A stretch of 64,000 nucleotides of DNA from Carya illinoinensis (GCF_018687715.1 NC_056765.1:33726754-33790753); one strand, 5' to 3'. Counted from the first letter of the stretch, positions 1 to 13,523 are shown. Numbers and translations are program-made. Notes: a model not told the origin generated them from the letters alone.

Positions 1-1859
1 AAGAAATACTAACTTGATTTAAAAAATGTAATATTAGGCTCAATCAGGAGAAGCATTGCTTACCTAAAGTTTTCCCTACACATTGCGTGATTGAGTCCAA
101 TCGTATTGCGTAATCAGAGGTTTATAATCAAGGCGTTAGACTTCCGAGGCACGTCTTAACCTTCCAAGATAAACTTCACATCATTGAACCTTTCTCCATA
201 TCAATGCCATATGAACTTGCTTTGTAAATAGGCATCATCAGATTTCAGTCATAGAAATCTATTATTGTGTCTTTGTTTATCATAATTTGATTGAAATAAA
301 GCATACACATTGTTTGCTTTGTCAAGCAGTAATTTTAAGTGCAACATAAAGATTTCTCTGTTGGGACGTTCTAACAGCTAGATTATTTGGTTAAATTCAA
401 TTCCCCTTCAGGGACTATAGTACATGATCAAGTTTAATTGCCCCATGAATTTTCTAACTGTAACAGCTTCTGGTGGGTGTCATGCATGAATATGGCATTA
501 GAAACAGATACATAGAGGCATAGTATTCATATATACCATTGATAAAAAACAGAGAAGATTAACTATTAGCTTGTATGGAAGCCAACATACATATTATTTC
601 ACTATTGTTTTAAGTTGTTACAAGCATCAGTTAGTCTTAAGACATAGTATAGGATGAATCTATTAACTACCCTGTCTCTCAAGACTGTTACTTTACAGCC
701 AGAAGCAGATAAATACCTTATGCAATTTTAGAATTCATGAGTATAGTTCTGCTTGCATGAAAATGCTATCAGATACAAGAATGATTGTATATAAAATCAG
801 TATCATCTGCTTCGCAGAGAAGTTAGAATATGGATATTTCAAGGGTTAACTTGGAAGCACCCTACCCAGGAACTCTTCTAATATTTTATCGCTTTTACTG
901 AGAGGGTCGTGGGTTATAGGCAGAGGACTGAGAGGAGTGTGAACATTTGATATCATTTTCTCTGAGGAAGTGGTTATAGGAGAGGTATATGTTTGAAGGC
1001 TTGTGCGCACAAATGATCCCCCACCCTAGGTTGTTTGATAGTATACGGAAACTGCTCTAGTAATCTTAGTTGCATGGCTTTTAGAAACTCAACTAACGAC
1101 TCATGGAAAATTATGGTAAATGACCATCTGGTCCCAGCTCAAGGCTTTATTAATTTTTGGCACAGATTTAGCATGCTGTCATCTTTGCAGAGGTGGGACC
1201 GAGTTCTTATAGCCATTAGATGAAGGTAACATGCCGTGATTGATTTTCAAAGTATGATGTAGGCACTGTATTTTGATAAGGAAGTGCTTTATGATTGAAA
1301 TCAGCACTTGCAACATGGTATACGGTGGTTATCATTTAGTGCAATATTAGCATTCATTACACACAGCCACACACACGTATATATTTATCAGATTATGACA
1401 AGCAACACGTACGTACATAATTCTCCAATTATCTACATAGATATTGGTCATTATATAAGCCATTATTACCTACTAAAGACATTGAGTGTGTATGTGGCCT
1501 GCGTGCGTGAGAGACAGAACGGGGTTCCACCGAACGGGGTTCCAGATCAGGTGGTGGTCAGTTTAACTTCCATGTCAATTTGCCTTCATCTGCAGGGTTT
1601 TTTTTAGTAAAAACACAAGAAGGGGAGACCGTATATGAGTTTGGGCCCACCGTTCATCACTAACATATTCCCATTTACTAATTAGACAAATCCCTTGCTT
1701 TTATTGATTCTGAGGTCTTTCAGAATAATGACAATATCAAGCTCGGATATAAAGTGGGACATTAAACTAATGTTTCCATTATATCCGCAAATTTTTTTCA
1801 AGAGTTTTAAGCTTTTTAAATCTTGAATTCACTTGACAAAAAGCGATATAAAAGTGTTA
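1..1859. other. AT-rich region without an assignable gene
   Basis: Only short open frames occur here and none resembles a family I recognise. A short duplicated motif (acggggttcca) lies near 1519-1544. The stretch could be intergenic, or intronic to a host gene whose exon-like pieces lie just to the right on the minus strand. I see no transposon termini. Confidence 0.4.
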
Positions 1860-1864
1860 GTACC

Positions 1865-2550
1865 TGACGGCCATAGTTGCATCGTCTTTACTGCCAAATA
1901 TCCTTAAGTATGAGCCATGAGGAATAGACATGGTTCGATCAAAACAAAAGTCGGGAAAACTTTTTTTTTTTTTAAACAGAACTGTAAAAAATCTTTTCGT
2001 CACTAAATTCTGCGTCTCCATTTTTTCGTGAACAAGTCACTGATACTGGAAGAAGACCCGACTTTGAAGCTCTCTGGTTCTTAATATTTCCCACTAAATA
2101 CACAGGTTGCGGATATGGGTTACCTTGAGGTTTAGCGAAACATATTTGCCAGTTTTGAGTTCTGAAAAACATAAGATCCTTTCCATCAAATCTATGCATG
2201 AAAAAAACTTAAGCAGATGCTTATATTAAAATTTGCCACTTTAGAAAATGATGAAAGAACCCACATCTTGGCTCCTTGAATTTAAACAAAAATGTGTAGA
2301 ATAAGTCTGTATTCCTGCACTTCTTTGCCCTTCATTTTCTTCCCCAATTTGTATGGTGCGGAGGAATGTTACGCATATGTATCACAATGACACAAAGGTA
2401 ATGAACACTAATTTGGGCTGTTTTAGGTTCATCAATTTTCTCATGCTTCAGCCTCCAGCTGTCGACTGTCCGAGACCATTTGTCAAAAGTTGCAAGCATA
2501 CATAAAACAGTAGTCTTAACTGGTGCTTCAACAGGTTTAAATGAGGATAC
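1865..2550 (-). other. Exon-like segments of an unidentified host gene (tentative)
   Basis: Three minus-strand stretches look more protein-like than their surroundings. About 2400-2545 reads as a frame containing TVLCMLATFDKWSRTVDSWR. About 2115-2187 reads FDGKDLMFFRTQNWQICFAK; it is preceded by a pyrimidine-rich run ending in atag, and a good donor (CAAG/GTAACC) lies near 2126. About 1864-1950 contains MSIPHGSYLRIFGSKDDAT and ends at CAG/GTACTAA. Candidate splice sites flank them, but I cannot join them into one convincing transcript or name a family. They may be exons of a gene running off the left edge, or a pseudogene. Confidence 0.22.
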
Positions 2551-2559
2551 CATCAAATG

Positions 2560-5500
2560 GTAGCATGATGATTTAGCACATAATCATCGTACTCAGGACT
2601 GCGCACTCACTGACAATCAAGCATTAAGCACTACTCTAAGTCGATAATTTCTTGCCCATGATAGTTTGTAGGCCACAATACTTTCATGGAAACACCATGT
2701 TCAACAGTTTCCATTATTACGAGCACATTTAATTAAGATCCGAAAAGAACTAATCCGTTAAATGCAGAATAAATGAAATTCATATATATGGGTAGAATTG
2801 GAATAGCGAGTGAATAGAAGTGAATTACTTATTAGAACTGATCAAAACTTACAAAAGCTACTGCTCTTAAATACTCATGAAAACTTACAAAAAATAAAGC
2901 TATTTATCCATTAAAACTTGCTTGCTAGGGAGGCAAAAAAAAACTTAATGTTCATCAGTGTACTAATGCAATAGAGATACTTGATTATATAACGGGTCAT
3001 ATTTTTGGTTTCATGTTGTTTTATGAATGACAAAAGATGATTAAATAAGTGCTATGTATGCGTCACGCCAATAAGATGATTCAAAAGTTCCTATAGCAGC
3101 TGCAATGCCGCCACACCAGCTCGATTTGGCTACCATGGTATGAAATGTTCTTGCAATTGTACGCCCCAGCACATATAAATCCCTCGATTAACACTATAAG
3201 TAGCATAAATTGCCTGTTATTCTATTCCACATGTAGCTTTGTACACACAAATAACCACTAAGGTATGTACTCCAACCACCTTTAAAACCAGATTTTTAAA
3301 TAAAAACCATTGTTAGGTAATGTGGTTGCTAGTTTCCTGCAATTGGATATATATCGGTGTGGATGCGTTGAGTTGTGGCTGGATAAAAATGGAAACAAAA
3401 ACTAAATTAAGGGGGGCGCAGGCTAGGGAGAAGATGGAGAACATGATGAAGAGTGATGGAAAAAGATTGGTGGGGATTAGAATACACCTTCTATGCGCAC
3501 TAAAAGAAAAGCGCACAAAGGCATTTTTTGAATCGAAACAACACCCCAGGCTCTGTGGCCCCATTTCCGCCATAGCCATTGGCCAAGAACCAGTCCCCAC
3601 CTCGACACTCACTCCATCATTACAATCAAGAATTCTCTCTTACACTCTTTCTTGATTTCATTAACAATTGTACCCTCAAAAGACTCTCGTTTCTCAATTC
3701 TAGAAAGAAACCCCATTTGGTGAAACAGTGTTTTTTAAAATCGTCTCTTTGTTTTTTCCGGTTTCGGTCCGATTCTTCTCTCTAGAAGAGTGAAATAACT
3801 TCGCTTTTTGTGATGCGTTGCTGGTGAGGACGTGGGTCTTGGGCAGTTCTTGGTTTGGTGCGTGACGGGGAATTGCTGCTGTAAGTGGGAACCCTCAGTT
3901 TACAATCTCTCATTCAATGCAAAGCCAGGTTCGCTTTTAAAGAAAGCTTTGCTTTTATTACTGCTTGGATTGATTTCTGTAATCGAGATTGTTTTTTACT
4001 TACATAGTTTCGGAGATGTGTTTCTGTTTAAGTTTGATTTCCTGTTTTCTTTCGATGAAATAAAAGAGTTTTCCTGTGTTTGCTTTTGCTCTGTCTCTGC
4101 GTTTCTAGGTCCCTAGGAACCTAATGATGTGTATTTACTTACCTGCGCGCTGTCTTGAGATTTGGGATTGAAGGGTTACATATTGGAGTTTTGCTTTTTG
4201 CCAAAATGGTTAACAACCAATATTCTGCTCATTTACTTGAAAATAAGAGAATCTATTTTCGAAGCTTTTTTATTTTTTGAATATTGATATATTTATAAAT
4301 TTTCTATAATTTTTTGATAATTATATTTTAAAGGAAAAGCAACTAATAAAATTTGAAATTTAAATAATAAACTTTAATAAAATTATCACATTGGTTTATT
4401 AAATATAAATTAGTAAAATATGACTATTCTTTTTGCTTTTTCTGTTTGTCTAACTTTTTCTTGTACCATTGCTAGTAAATTCTCTCAAATTTAGTAAGGT
4501 TTTCTGTTTAATATCTTTGCATTCTATACCTACATAAGTTACCTATAGGCTATTGGCAATTAAAAGCAGGGAAAAAAAAAAAAAAGTGAACATGAGATAC
4601 TTGCATACATTAATTTCCCAAGCGCACTGACTCTTATGCTAAAAACTTCTTCATGAGCCACAATTATTTTATTGACAGTCAAGCACATCAAAATTAAATC
4701 CAAAGTCAAAGATTTTTTTTTTAATTTATTATTTTATTACTATATTTTTATGATTTTATTGACAATTGCTCCTAGAACCCTTTTCTGTTTCTTCGACCAG
4801 ATTATAATCTTTGAAGAACCTTCAAGCGTAGGATATTAATTAAATTTAGCTCGTAAAAACTTAAATTACCTCCTGCATACTGGTCCGGTGAAGTGACAAC
4901 TTTTTATGTTCTTTAGATTTATTCTTTCTGGTTTTGTCCTGAAAATAGAATAGAAATCGATTTCGTAACTCGATAATAGACATATGACAATATATACATA
5001 AATATACTTTCATCTCCAAAAGACCAGAGCCAACTAGTGAAGCAAAAGAAAAGACGATGGTAAGTTACCTTCGAACCCTGAAGAAGTAGACGGCCTGCAC
5101 CGTGATTCAACAGCAAATCCATTGATTGCATTCACCGGACCTTTTAGGCAAGACCGAGTTTTGGGTGGAGGCGGAATTTGGAAGTGTTTATCAAGGGATT
5201 ATTTCCCAGGATCTAAGGGAGGGGTTTCCTCCACTTCCTGTAGATGTTAAGGCTCACGATGGCGATAACAGTTACCGAGGCCACAGAGAATGGCCGGTAA
5301 CCTTTACGGTCTTTTAATTTTTCCAACCTCGCGGTGCCATATGTATCTTCTTCTCTTTAAATATATATCATATTCAATAGAGTTTTACTACATACAAGCA
5401 TAATCGCGTTATAATCTATATACTAATATTAATTTATTCATACTTAAAATTTAAATTAATATTATTTTTAATAAAATCTATTTTTTGATCAATCATATCA

Positions 5501-5990
5501 TATTAATACACAGATTAATACACAATTATACTTGTAATTATATTTTTCCTATTCAATATTTAGGCGTGGATTTCTAGGCAGAAGTCGTATTTTTGGGGCA
5601 CCTTTTTCATCCAAATTTGGTATAATTGATTGGATATTGCTGTGAAAACGAGCATCGGGTACTTATAATACGGTGAGTATATGGCTCGGGGTAGCGTAGA
5701 AAACAATAATGGTTTCTGCTCTGCTATACTTCCATTAGACGCGTCTATATTTAGTTTTCGTATGGTCAAATAACACGTGATAACTTTCTAAGTAAATTAA
5801 AATAAAATATGTCATTTTCGCAATATTACTTTTTTCTTTATAAGATTTCATGCCTTTTACTTTAAGCATGATTGCTTTTTCTATATTGGTGTATGTGCTT
5901 CTCTTATCCGATAATCATTTTTAAAACCTAAGTTATTAAAAATTATTAATCAAACCACCCTCAAGGTGCTTGTTTTAAACCATATAAGCT
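2560..5990. other. Long AT-rich region; possible 5' UTR-like segments
   Basis: No convincing coding region is present. Positions 3540-3960 are less AT-rich and pyrimidine-rich, like a plant 5' UTR or promoter-proximal region on the plus strand, with a possible donor CCAG/GTTCGC near 3929, but no coding exon follows. On the minus strand a short frame starting at 5131 or 5122 (MDLLLNHGAGRLLLQGSK) ends at a consensus donor AAG/GTAACTTA near 5067; it could be a first exon of a gene to the left. The remainder (4250-4770, 5340-5560) is AT-rich. Confidence 0.3.
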
Positions 5991-5999
5991 TTTGTTTAA

Positions 6000-6612
6000 G
6001 TTGCAAACATGAGAAGAAAGCGTACGATGGATAAAACTTGGAGGTTGGCCCATAAACACAACTTCTTGAAAGTCAATATGAAGGAAGACATTCTTCTTGA
6101 CATTGAGTTGGTGAATATTCCAATTGTGGACATGAGCAATGTTGAGGACGATTCATATGATGCGAGGTTGGATGATAGGAGAAAACGTTTCTGTGTAGTT
6201 GACACCATCAATTTGATAAAAATCTTTAACAACAAGGCGAGCTTTCAGCCGATCAAGGGTGCCATCAGCATTGATTTTAGTCTTGACCCTTGCACCTAAT
6301 AATATCCATTTGAGGAGTGTGAGGCACAAGCGTCCAAGTGTTGTTGTCATAGAGGGCTTGGATTTCATTTTGCATTGCTTTGGTCCACCCAACATGGTTA
6401 AAGGCAGAGCGGATTATCTTAGGCTCCTTGAGGAGGTTGATGAGAGAATGGTAGTGAGTGTACTTCGGGTTGGGTTTTCGAACTCCAACATGAGACCAAG
6501 TAACCATGTTGTGTCAATGAGGATCCAAGTTGGGTGGATCGATGGGTGGGGAAATAGAGTCGGCGAGATGAGGGAGGTCATCATGCAGCATGGTAGGAAG
6601 CCCGACTATTGT
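6000..6612 (-). mobile_element. Ty1/copia reverse-transcriptase fragment, decayed
   Basis: Minus-strand frames give the N-terminal part of a copia reverse transcriptase in the usual order. Near 6400 there is W-x-x-AMQNEIQALYDNNTW-x-LVP. This is followed by RLKARLVVKDFYQIDGVNY near 6200. A segment near 6030-6130 resembles the motif around the first catalytic aspartate (N-IHQLNVKKNVFLHIDF-QEVVFMGQPP). The frame shifts several times and no LTRs are visible. The fragment directly abuts the LINE on its right, so the LINE or a deletion may have cut it. Confidence 0.75.
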
Positions 6613-6625
6613 TGAAACTGAAAGA

Positions 6626-9600
6626 GATACATTCATGGAATTCAATGGTGAGATTTATGGGCACCCAAAAGTGGCAAGAAGGCATGAATCATGGGCACTT
6701 ATGAGAAGATTGAAGGCTTAGAACTCAGCTGAATGGCTCATTTTTGGCATTTTAATGAAATGTTAAGCAATCAAGAGAAGAGGGGTGGAAGAGGAAGACC
6801 TGGAAAGCAAATGCTTGAGTTTAGAAATGTACTTGATGACTGTGAATTCTCGGATCTAGGATACTTAGGTTTTTAAGTACACATGATGTAATGGAAGGGA
6901 GTGATAGTACAAAATTAGTGAAAGAATCAATAGGTTCTTATCAAATGAGGCCTAGTCTAATTTGTTCCTAATAGCAACTATTAAACATGGTGTAGCTGCC
7001 CATTCTGATCATGTTCCCATCATGCTGCAACTAAATGAAGAATGAATTTTAGATTTAAGGAAATGTGGGTTGAGAATTCTGAATGTGAAACTGTGATCTT
7101 GGATTCTTGAAATTTGATATAGGAGTGGATGATCTGAAAGGGGTTATGGCCAAAATTACTGTGGAATAGAAATATTTTTGGGAAAGTTCATTTGAACATT
7201 AAGAATGCTAGAATTAAACTGCAACAACTCAATTATAATGACCCTCAAAATCAGAATGTGGAAAGGCAGAAGGAGGCTCGAGTGGAATTGCAGAAATGGC
7301 TAGAGAAGGAAGAAATCATGTGAAGACAAAAACCAAAAGCTTTATGGCTTAAAGAAGGGGACCTAAACACAAAATACTTTCATAGAAGAACTTCCCAAAG
7401 AAAGAAGAAGAATGTTATTATGGGAGTTAAAGATAGAGATGGGAATTGGCAAGTCAAAGAGGCAAGGGATTAGATTATTTTGGACTACTTCCAGGGGTTG
7501 TTCACTACTCCTGAGCATAGAGGGGATATGAATTTTCTAGGTGGGTTGGAAGAAAGAGTATCAGATGTTATGAATCACGATTTGACTCTGAATTTTATAG
7601 AAGAAAAAGTTAGCATTGCTCTTCAACAAATGAATCCAACAAAGGCTCCAGGTCTAGATGGCATGGCTCCTATTTTTTATCAGAAATATTGGCATGTGGT
7701 TGGAAGATTAGTGACAGTTGCTGCTTTTAAAGCCTTCAATACTGGTTAGTTTCCTCAAGTTATTAACCATACTTTTATTACTTTGATTCCTAAGAAAACG
7801 AACCCTGAGTATGTAGCTGAGTATAGACCTATCAGCCTCTGCAATGTGATCTATTAGCTGATTTCTAAAATCCTTGCTAATAGGCTCAAGGGTATACTCC
7901 TTCACATGATCTCTACTTCACAAATTGCTTTTGTTCCTAGGCGTCTCATTGCTGATAATGTATTTGTAGCCTATGAAATTATACATTTTTAAGGAAGAGG
8001 AGGGTGGGTAAAGAGGGTTTTATGTCCTTTAAACTTGATATGAGCAAAGCTTATGACAGAGTGAGTTGGTTTTTTCTTGAGTCTTCCATGTTGAAACTAG
8101 ACTTTAGCAGGAAATGGGTTGGGTTGATTATGAGTTGTGTGAGAATTTTTTCTTTCTTTGTTCTTATTAATGGGGAGCCTAAGGGTCCCATTTTTCCATT
8201 TAAGGGACTTAGGTGGGGAGACCTTTTTCTTCTTACCTATTTTTATTATGCACTGAGGGCCTTATTTGTCTATTACAAAAGGCTGTTGTTGAGAACCAAA
8301 TCAAGGGTATTCAGATTTGTAGAGGATTCTGGTCAATAGGTCAATAAATAAAAAACAGCAATGGTGTTTAGCAGAAACGTCTCCAATGATCTACAAGATA
8401 TGCTTCTGTCCACGTGGGAAGTGCAGAATTTTCATCAATATGATAAATATCTAGGGCTGCCTCCAGTTGCTGGGTGTGCAAAAAATAAGCATTCTCTGAT
8501 AGAGTGTGGCACAAATTGAAGTGTTGGAAGAAGAAAATGATGTCACAAGGGGGGAAATAGGTTCTGATCAAGGCAGTAGCTATGTCTATACCAACTTACT
8601 CAATGAGTTACTTTAAACTACTAGAAGGTTTGTGTAAGGAGTTAGAGAGCATGATGTCTAAGTTTTGTTGGGGACAAAAAAATGAAGAGAACAAGATTTA
8701 GGACTAGTTGGAGGAAGATGTGCTAACCTATGAAAGATGGAGGTACGGGTTTTAAGGACCTAAAAATGTTTTATGCAATACTTCTTGCCAAACAATGATG
8801 GCGAATTATGTGTGTGGAATCCACTCTTGCACAAGATTTATAAAGCAAATATTTTCCTAAAGCAAATTTTCTAGGAGCAAAGTTAGGCTATTCACCTTCT
8901 TATGCATGGAATGGTATTTGGGAAGCAAAGAGTAGTCTAAAATTTGGATGTCAATGGAGGGTGGGTAACGGTTCAAACATAAAACTTTGAACTGACTACT
9001 GGATTCCTAATTATAGACAGTTGCAACAAAATCTTAGTTAAGTGGTATTGGATGTTAATCAAACTGTTGAACACCTTATTGATAAAAATACACATTGGTG
9101 GGATGTAGAGAAAGTGAATCAGATGCTTCCATCTCAAGCTATCATAAAAGTCTTCAAAATTTTATTGAGCCTAATTGAAAGCATAGACAAGTTAATTTGG
9201 GAGCCTAAACAGAATGGTGAGTTTAGTTAGAGAAGTGCTTACAAGCTTTTTAAATCTATGGAGAAAGAAAGCACGGTTGGTGTAACATCTAATGTAGAAG
9301 AATAGAAGAAGTTATGGAGAGGACTATGGAAGCTGTAGTTACCTAATAAGGTCAAAGTCTTTGCGTGGAGGGCTTGTAAAAATGGTCTACCAACAAAGTC
9401 TAATTTGAAGAGAAGACAAGTGCTGATGGAGGACAAATGCATTTTTTGTGGAGAGGATGCAGAATATATGTTACATGCTTTATATCAATGTTCCAGCTTG
9501 AGACAGTGTTGGGAATCTCATGGTTTTATTCTGCAACCTGAGACAAGGAGGGTATTTTTGCTGATTTGGCTAGAAAAGTTCAAGCTGAAGGGAGCAAAGA

Positions 9601-10132
9601 GGATTTGGAGAAGTTTTTCCTTATTGCATAGGGGTGTTGGTATAGAAGAAAACAGAAAATGTATGAGAATTGTTATATTAATCCTGTTGCAACAGTTCAA
9701 CATGCACTTTCCTTAGGAACTGATCTTAAACAGATAAAATGTATTGAAAAGAAAAGCAAAGGGGTTTAGTCTTCTCCTCTACATGGCTCTTTGAAGGTAA
9801 ATGTTGATAGTGCTATCTTCTATTCTCTACAAAGAGGTGGGTATAGTTCTTAGAGATGACAAGGGAGATATTCTGATGGCAGCAAGTAAGAATGAGCTTG
9901 CAGTGAATGATCCGGTAGAAATTGAGTTGCTAGCTATACTTAGAGGTATGCAATTGTGTCTACATAGGGGCAATGAAGTGGCACACAAATTGGCAAAGTA
10001 TGCTTGGAATATTGATGATATCAGTGTATGGGAAAGGGCATGTCCTGAGTTTATTTCTTCTATTATTTGGGTTGATAAACATGGTTTGTAAGTTTTACAA
10101 TATATTGATGTCCTATCATTAAAAAAAAAAAA
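6626..10132 (+). mobile_element. L1-type LINE, nearly full ORF2 but inactivated
   Basis: Plus-strand frames follow the ORF2 order of plant L1 LINEs. The endonuclease C-terminal half is at about 6650-7060 (YGHPKVARRHESW, then RGRPGKQMLEFRNVLDDCEF). Reverse transcriptase covers about 7480-8350 ([44 protein letters not shown]). A zinc-finger-like region lies at 9430-9500 (CIFCGEDAEYMLHALYQC), and an RNase H-like tail at 9800-10090. A poly(A) run at 10120-10132 marks the 3' end. There are many in-frame stops and frameshifts. The segment that should carry the catalytic F/Y-A-D-D box is missing near 8330, where RT sequence jumps directly to the V-E-D-S-G-Q motif. The 5' end, including ORF1, is absent. 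Confidence 0.85.
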
Positions 10133-10204
10133 ATCAAGTCAGTAACTTCATTGTATATTTACACGACCTTTCAAATTCTCTTAAATTTAAATGGCCTAAG
10201 TTAT

Positions 10205-12275
10205 GATGTTTGTTTTTCAAAAGGAAATCATTTTATTAATCAATGCCTTTAAACCAAGTAAGAAATACATGAGGGATAATCTTCCATCTCAATAATAACA
10301 TTTGAGATTAGCAAAGAAGTTTTTGCCAACACATGGGCAACAACATTAGACTCGCTTTCTAATATGTTGCGCATAGCACTTATTGAAATTCATTATCTTC
10401 TCCTTGATTTCATTCACAAACATTCCAGCACTAGACCATGACTCCTCTAGTTATGTAATTGCATTGATAACTTGGAGAGAATCCTCCTCTAGAATAACAT
10501 TCCTCGGCCCCAAATCGATGCCAAACAATATAGCTTGGAGTGCCCCAAAAGTTTTTGCCAAGAAAGGATTTGGATATATTGTTTTATTCATCCTCAATGT
10601 AGCTAGAACCTTTTCCTCCCAATCTCAAGCAATAACACCTATACCAATTCGACAATGGATCTTGTTAATAGCCGCGTCCCAATTTAATTTATAAACATTC
10701 ATTGGAGGGGGTTCACATTGATTAAGTCTAATACTATCAGACTCTGATTTGCTTCCTTGTTAGTGCTACACTTCTTTCAAACTCTGCAGTATCTTTTGAA
10801 GCCTTCACCATAGTATTGGGATGAGTAAAATCTCCTTGAAATATATACTTATTCCTTCTTTGCCATATTTTTCTAGCAACCACAGCCACTTCCTCCATCT
10901 CTTCTTTGGAAAACTTAGTGAGCATTTCTTCCCCAATGTCCAAAATGTTCCCTTTGCTGATATGACTCTTTTGAATTATTTCTTAATACTACCCCCAAAT
11001 GTCTTTTGTTGGAATACAGTCCCAAATTGCACGAGCCACTGATTCTTCCTTCTCTACACATAATGGGCACTTGGGATTCTCCACCACTTTCTTCTTAAAC
11101 AAATTCAAGTTGGTTAAAAGAGTCTCAAGGCAAGCTCTCCATAGAAAAACTCTATATGCTGGTGTGACTTTCAGTTTCCAAGTCAATTGACAAACTTGTT
11201 GGGGACTGTTAGTACATGAAGCATGACATTTAGATCTCATTGTAGCTCTTTGTGCAAATGATAACCACTCTTCACTGCGAATTGACCATTGGATGTATCT
11301 CTCCAAATTAGCGTATCTGAACTATTTCCTAGGCTAATGGGAATCTGTGCAATCAAGTCAACTTCCTCTCTAGAGAAAATGTCTTTTAGCATGTCAGCTC
11401 TCCATGTCCTAGTGTCAGAATCAATAAGTTCTTGAACTTTGGCATTACTCTCAAGAATCTTGATTGGACTTTGAATTTTGGGAGGTGTTACCTTGGGGAT
11501 CCACTTATCTCTCCATATGTAAACTTTATGGTCATTACCTACCCTCCATAATGTGCTTGCCTCTAGCAATGGTTTTACTGTAATTATGCTTCTTCATATG
11601 AAAGAAGGTATGTTGCCCACTTTAGCTTGACAAAAGGATTCCTCATGAAAAGACTTGACTTTTAAAACTTGTGAGGCTAAGGATTAAGGGTACTGAATTA
11701 ATCTCCACCTCTGCTTAGTTAACATTACTGGGTTAAAGCTATCCAATTCTCTAAGCCCCATTCCCCCTACTAATTTAACTTTTCCCGTGGTATTTCAAGA
11801 AATCCAATGAATTTTCCTTTTTTTTTTTATCTTGCTGACCTTACCAAAAATTCTGCATTACTCTATTAATACTTTTGAGAAGACTACGGGGATGTTTAAA
11901 GACACTCATGTTATAGGTAGGAAGAGCTTGCACTACTGCTTTGAGGAAGATTTCCTTGCCTGGTTGAGAGAGGTTTTTCACCTTGTGATTTTTGAAACTC
12001 ATCCTTACTTTGTCTAGTATGCTTCTAAAAGATTTTGATTGAGACCTTCCTACCAAGGCAGGCAAACCAAGGTATTTTCATAAGGCAATGTTGATCTTAT
12101 TCCAACTATGCTTAGGATTATGTCTTTTGTATCTCTAGTAGTGTTCTTGTTGAAGTTGATTGATGTCTTCTCCATATTTAGTCTCTGACCAGATCCTTTT
12201 TCATAGATACTTAAGAATGCTAATTGTCTTGCTCCATTCAAGTGAGTTGGCTTTACAAAATAATAGGCTATCCTA
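10205..12275 (-). mobile_element. Second L1-type LINE, 5'-truncated, opposite strand
   Basis: Minus-strand frames, in order, give the late RT region (DSLLFCKANSLEW at about 12240-12270, then GSGQRLNMEKTSINF at 12180). The thumb/connection region follows (SFKNHKVKNLSQPGKEIFLK near 11960, then the W-R-V-G-N-D-H-K-V-Y-I-W-R-D-K-W motif near 11530). The zinc-finger segment is near 11060 (NPKCPLCVEKEESVARAIWDC) and a degenerate RNase H-like tail at 10260-10700. The 5' truncation falls within the RT catalytic box, typical of incomplete LINE reverse transcription. The 3' end (plus-strand tttgtttttc near 10210) faces the poly(A) end of the neighbouring LINE about 70 bp away. Confidence 0.8.
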
Positions 12276-12976
12276 AAAAAAATAAATGGTTATTGTGAAT
12301 AGTGCATCTAGCAATCGGGACACTAGTGATCATTTAATACAAGACCTGACGTAAAATTACATTAGACTATGGACAAATATATGTGATTCTTGTGTTATTA
12401 AGTCACAAACCTGCATTATTTGATCATTTCCAGTTCAAAAGGAAGTAGCTAAAATGAAACGTTTGAGAAAGCCCTTGTATCGTGATCTGGTTAGCCTTGA
12501 TAAACATACAACTTGATCTTGTTGTAATTGCTATGGTTTGAAAAACACATTTTTTCCCTTGTTAGTAATATTTTCTTCAAAAGAGGTTGCTTAAGTGAGT
12601 TATCATAAGGAAAAATAGAAGAGATCAACATCATTGAGTTTCCATCATTATGATCTCCAGTTTTCATCTTAGTATACTTATGTTGGCACACATTATGATC
12701 TTCTAAATATTTCCCTACTAGAAACAATTACCTTATATTAGAGTAAGAATATCTAAGACCAACGAATAGAAAAGGAGACTTTGATTTCCATGATAGGATT
12801 AGATTCTTTTTTGTTTTGGTGATTTAAGATTATTTTACTTGTTAAGCTGGGTATTCTTCATATTGCATGCATTAATGGGCACCATAAGACACCATGATCC
12901 TATGATTCTTTAGACAAGTTCATATAGAATGAAGGCTCTCTCTACTACTGTTTTGAAGAGATAAAATATATGTAAG
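12276..12976. other. Intergenic region, nothing recognised
   Basis: AT-rich sequence between the 5'-truncated LINE and the copia element. Frames are short and without family features. Confidence 0.4.
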
Positions 12977-13437
12977 ATCCTATTAGTGTATATATTATTA
13001 TATCTTCTATTCCTTAAATAGTTTCGCATATTACCATAATAGTTTTCTGTAATTTGCATTGAATTTAAAAGTGTTTTTCCTTTCGGCTCACCTTACTCCA
13101 AATCCAATTTACACAATCAACCACCTCAACTGTCACCGTGTTTGCCACCCAACCATCTCCACTGCCACTGTGTTTGACACGTCATCACAAACCATTGATC
13201 GTTGGTTGTTGATTGTTGACGAAAAAATAACCATGTCTCACACCTCCTCCAACCTCGACACTATTGTTCATTCTATTGATAATATTTTAGATGAACCTAA
13301 TTATAATATGTTGGATCAAGATATGGAAGGACTTCTTAGAGGACGTAAATTGTGGCACTATGTCTTTGGTGATGTTATTGCACCCAAGCCATATGATGGT
13401 GAGAGTCTTGATGTTTTTGCATGTCGCCTTGAAAGTT

Positions 13438-13523
13438 GGAATAGTGTACACCACAATCTTATCTTGGTTTTATCAACACTGGAATAGTGTACACCACAAT
13501 CTTATCTTGGTTTTATCAACACT
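13438..13523 (+). repeat. Perfect 43-bp tandem duplication inside copia gag
   Basis: Units 13438-13480 and 13481-13523 are identical by eye, beginning ggaatagtgtacaccacaat. Because 43 is not a multiple of three, the duplication itself breaks the gag frame. The lack of divergence between units suggests it arose late relative to the decay of the element. Confidence 0.9.

Noticed and set aside
3313..3655. Overlapping frames of about 100 aa on both strands
   Set aside because: No motif, no supporting splice sites, and equal openness on both strands.
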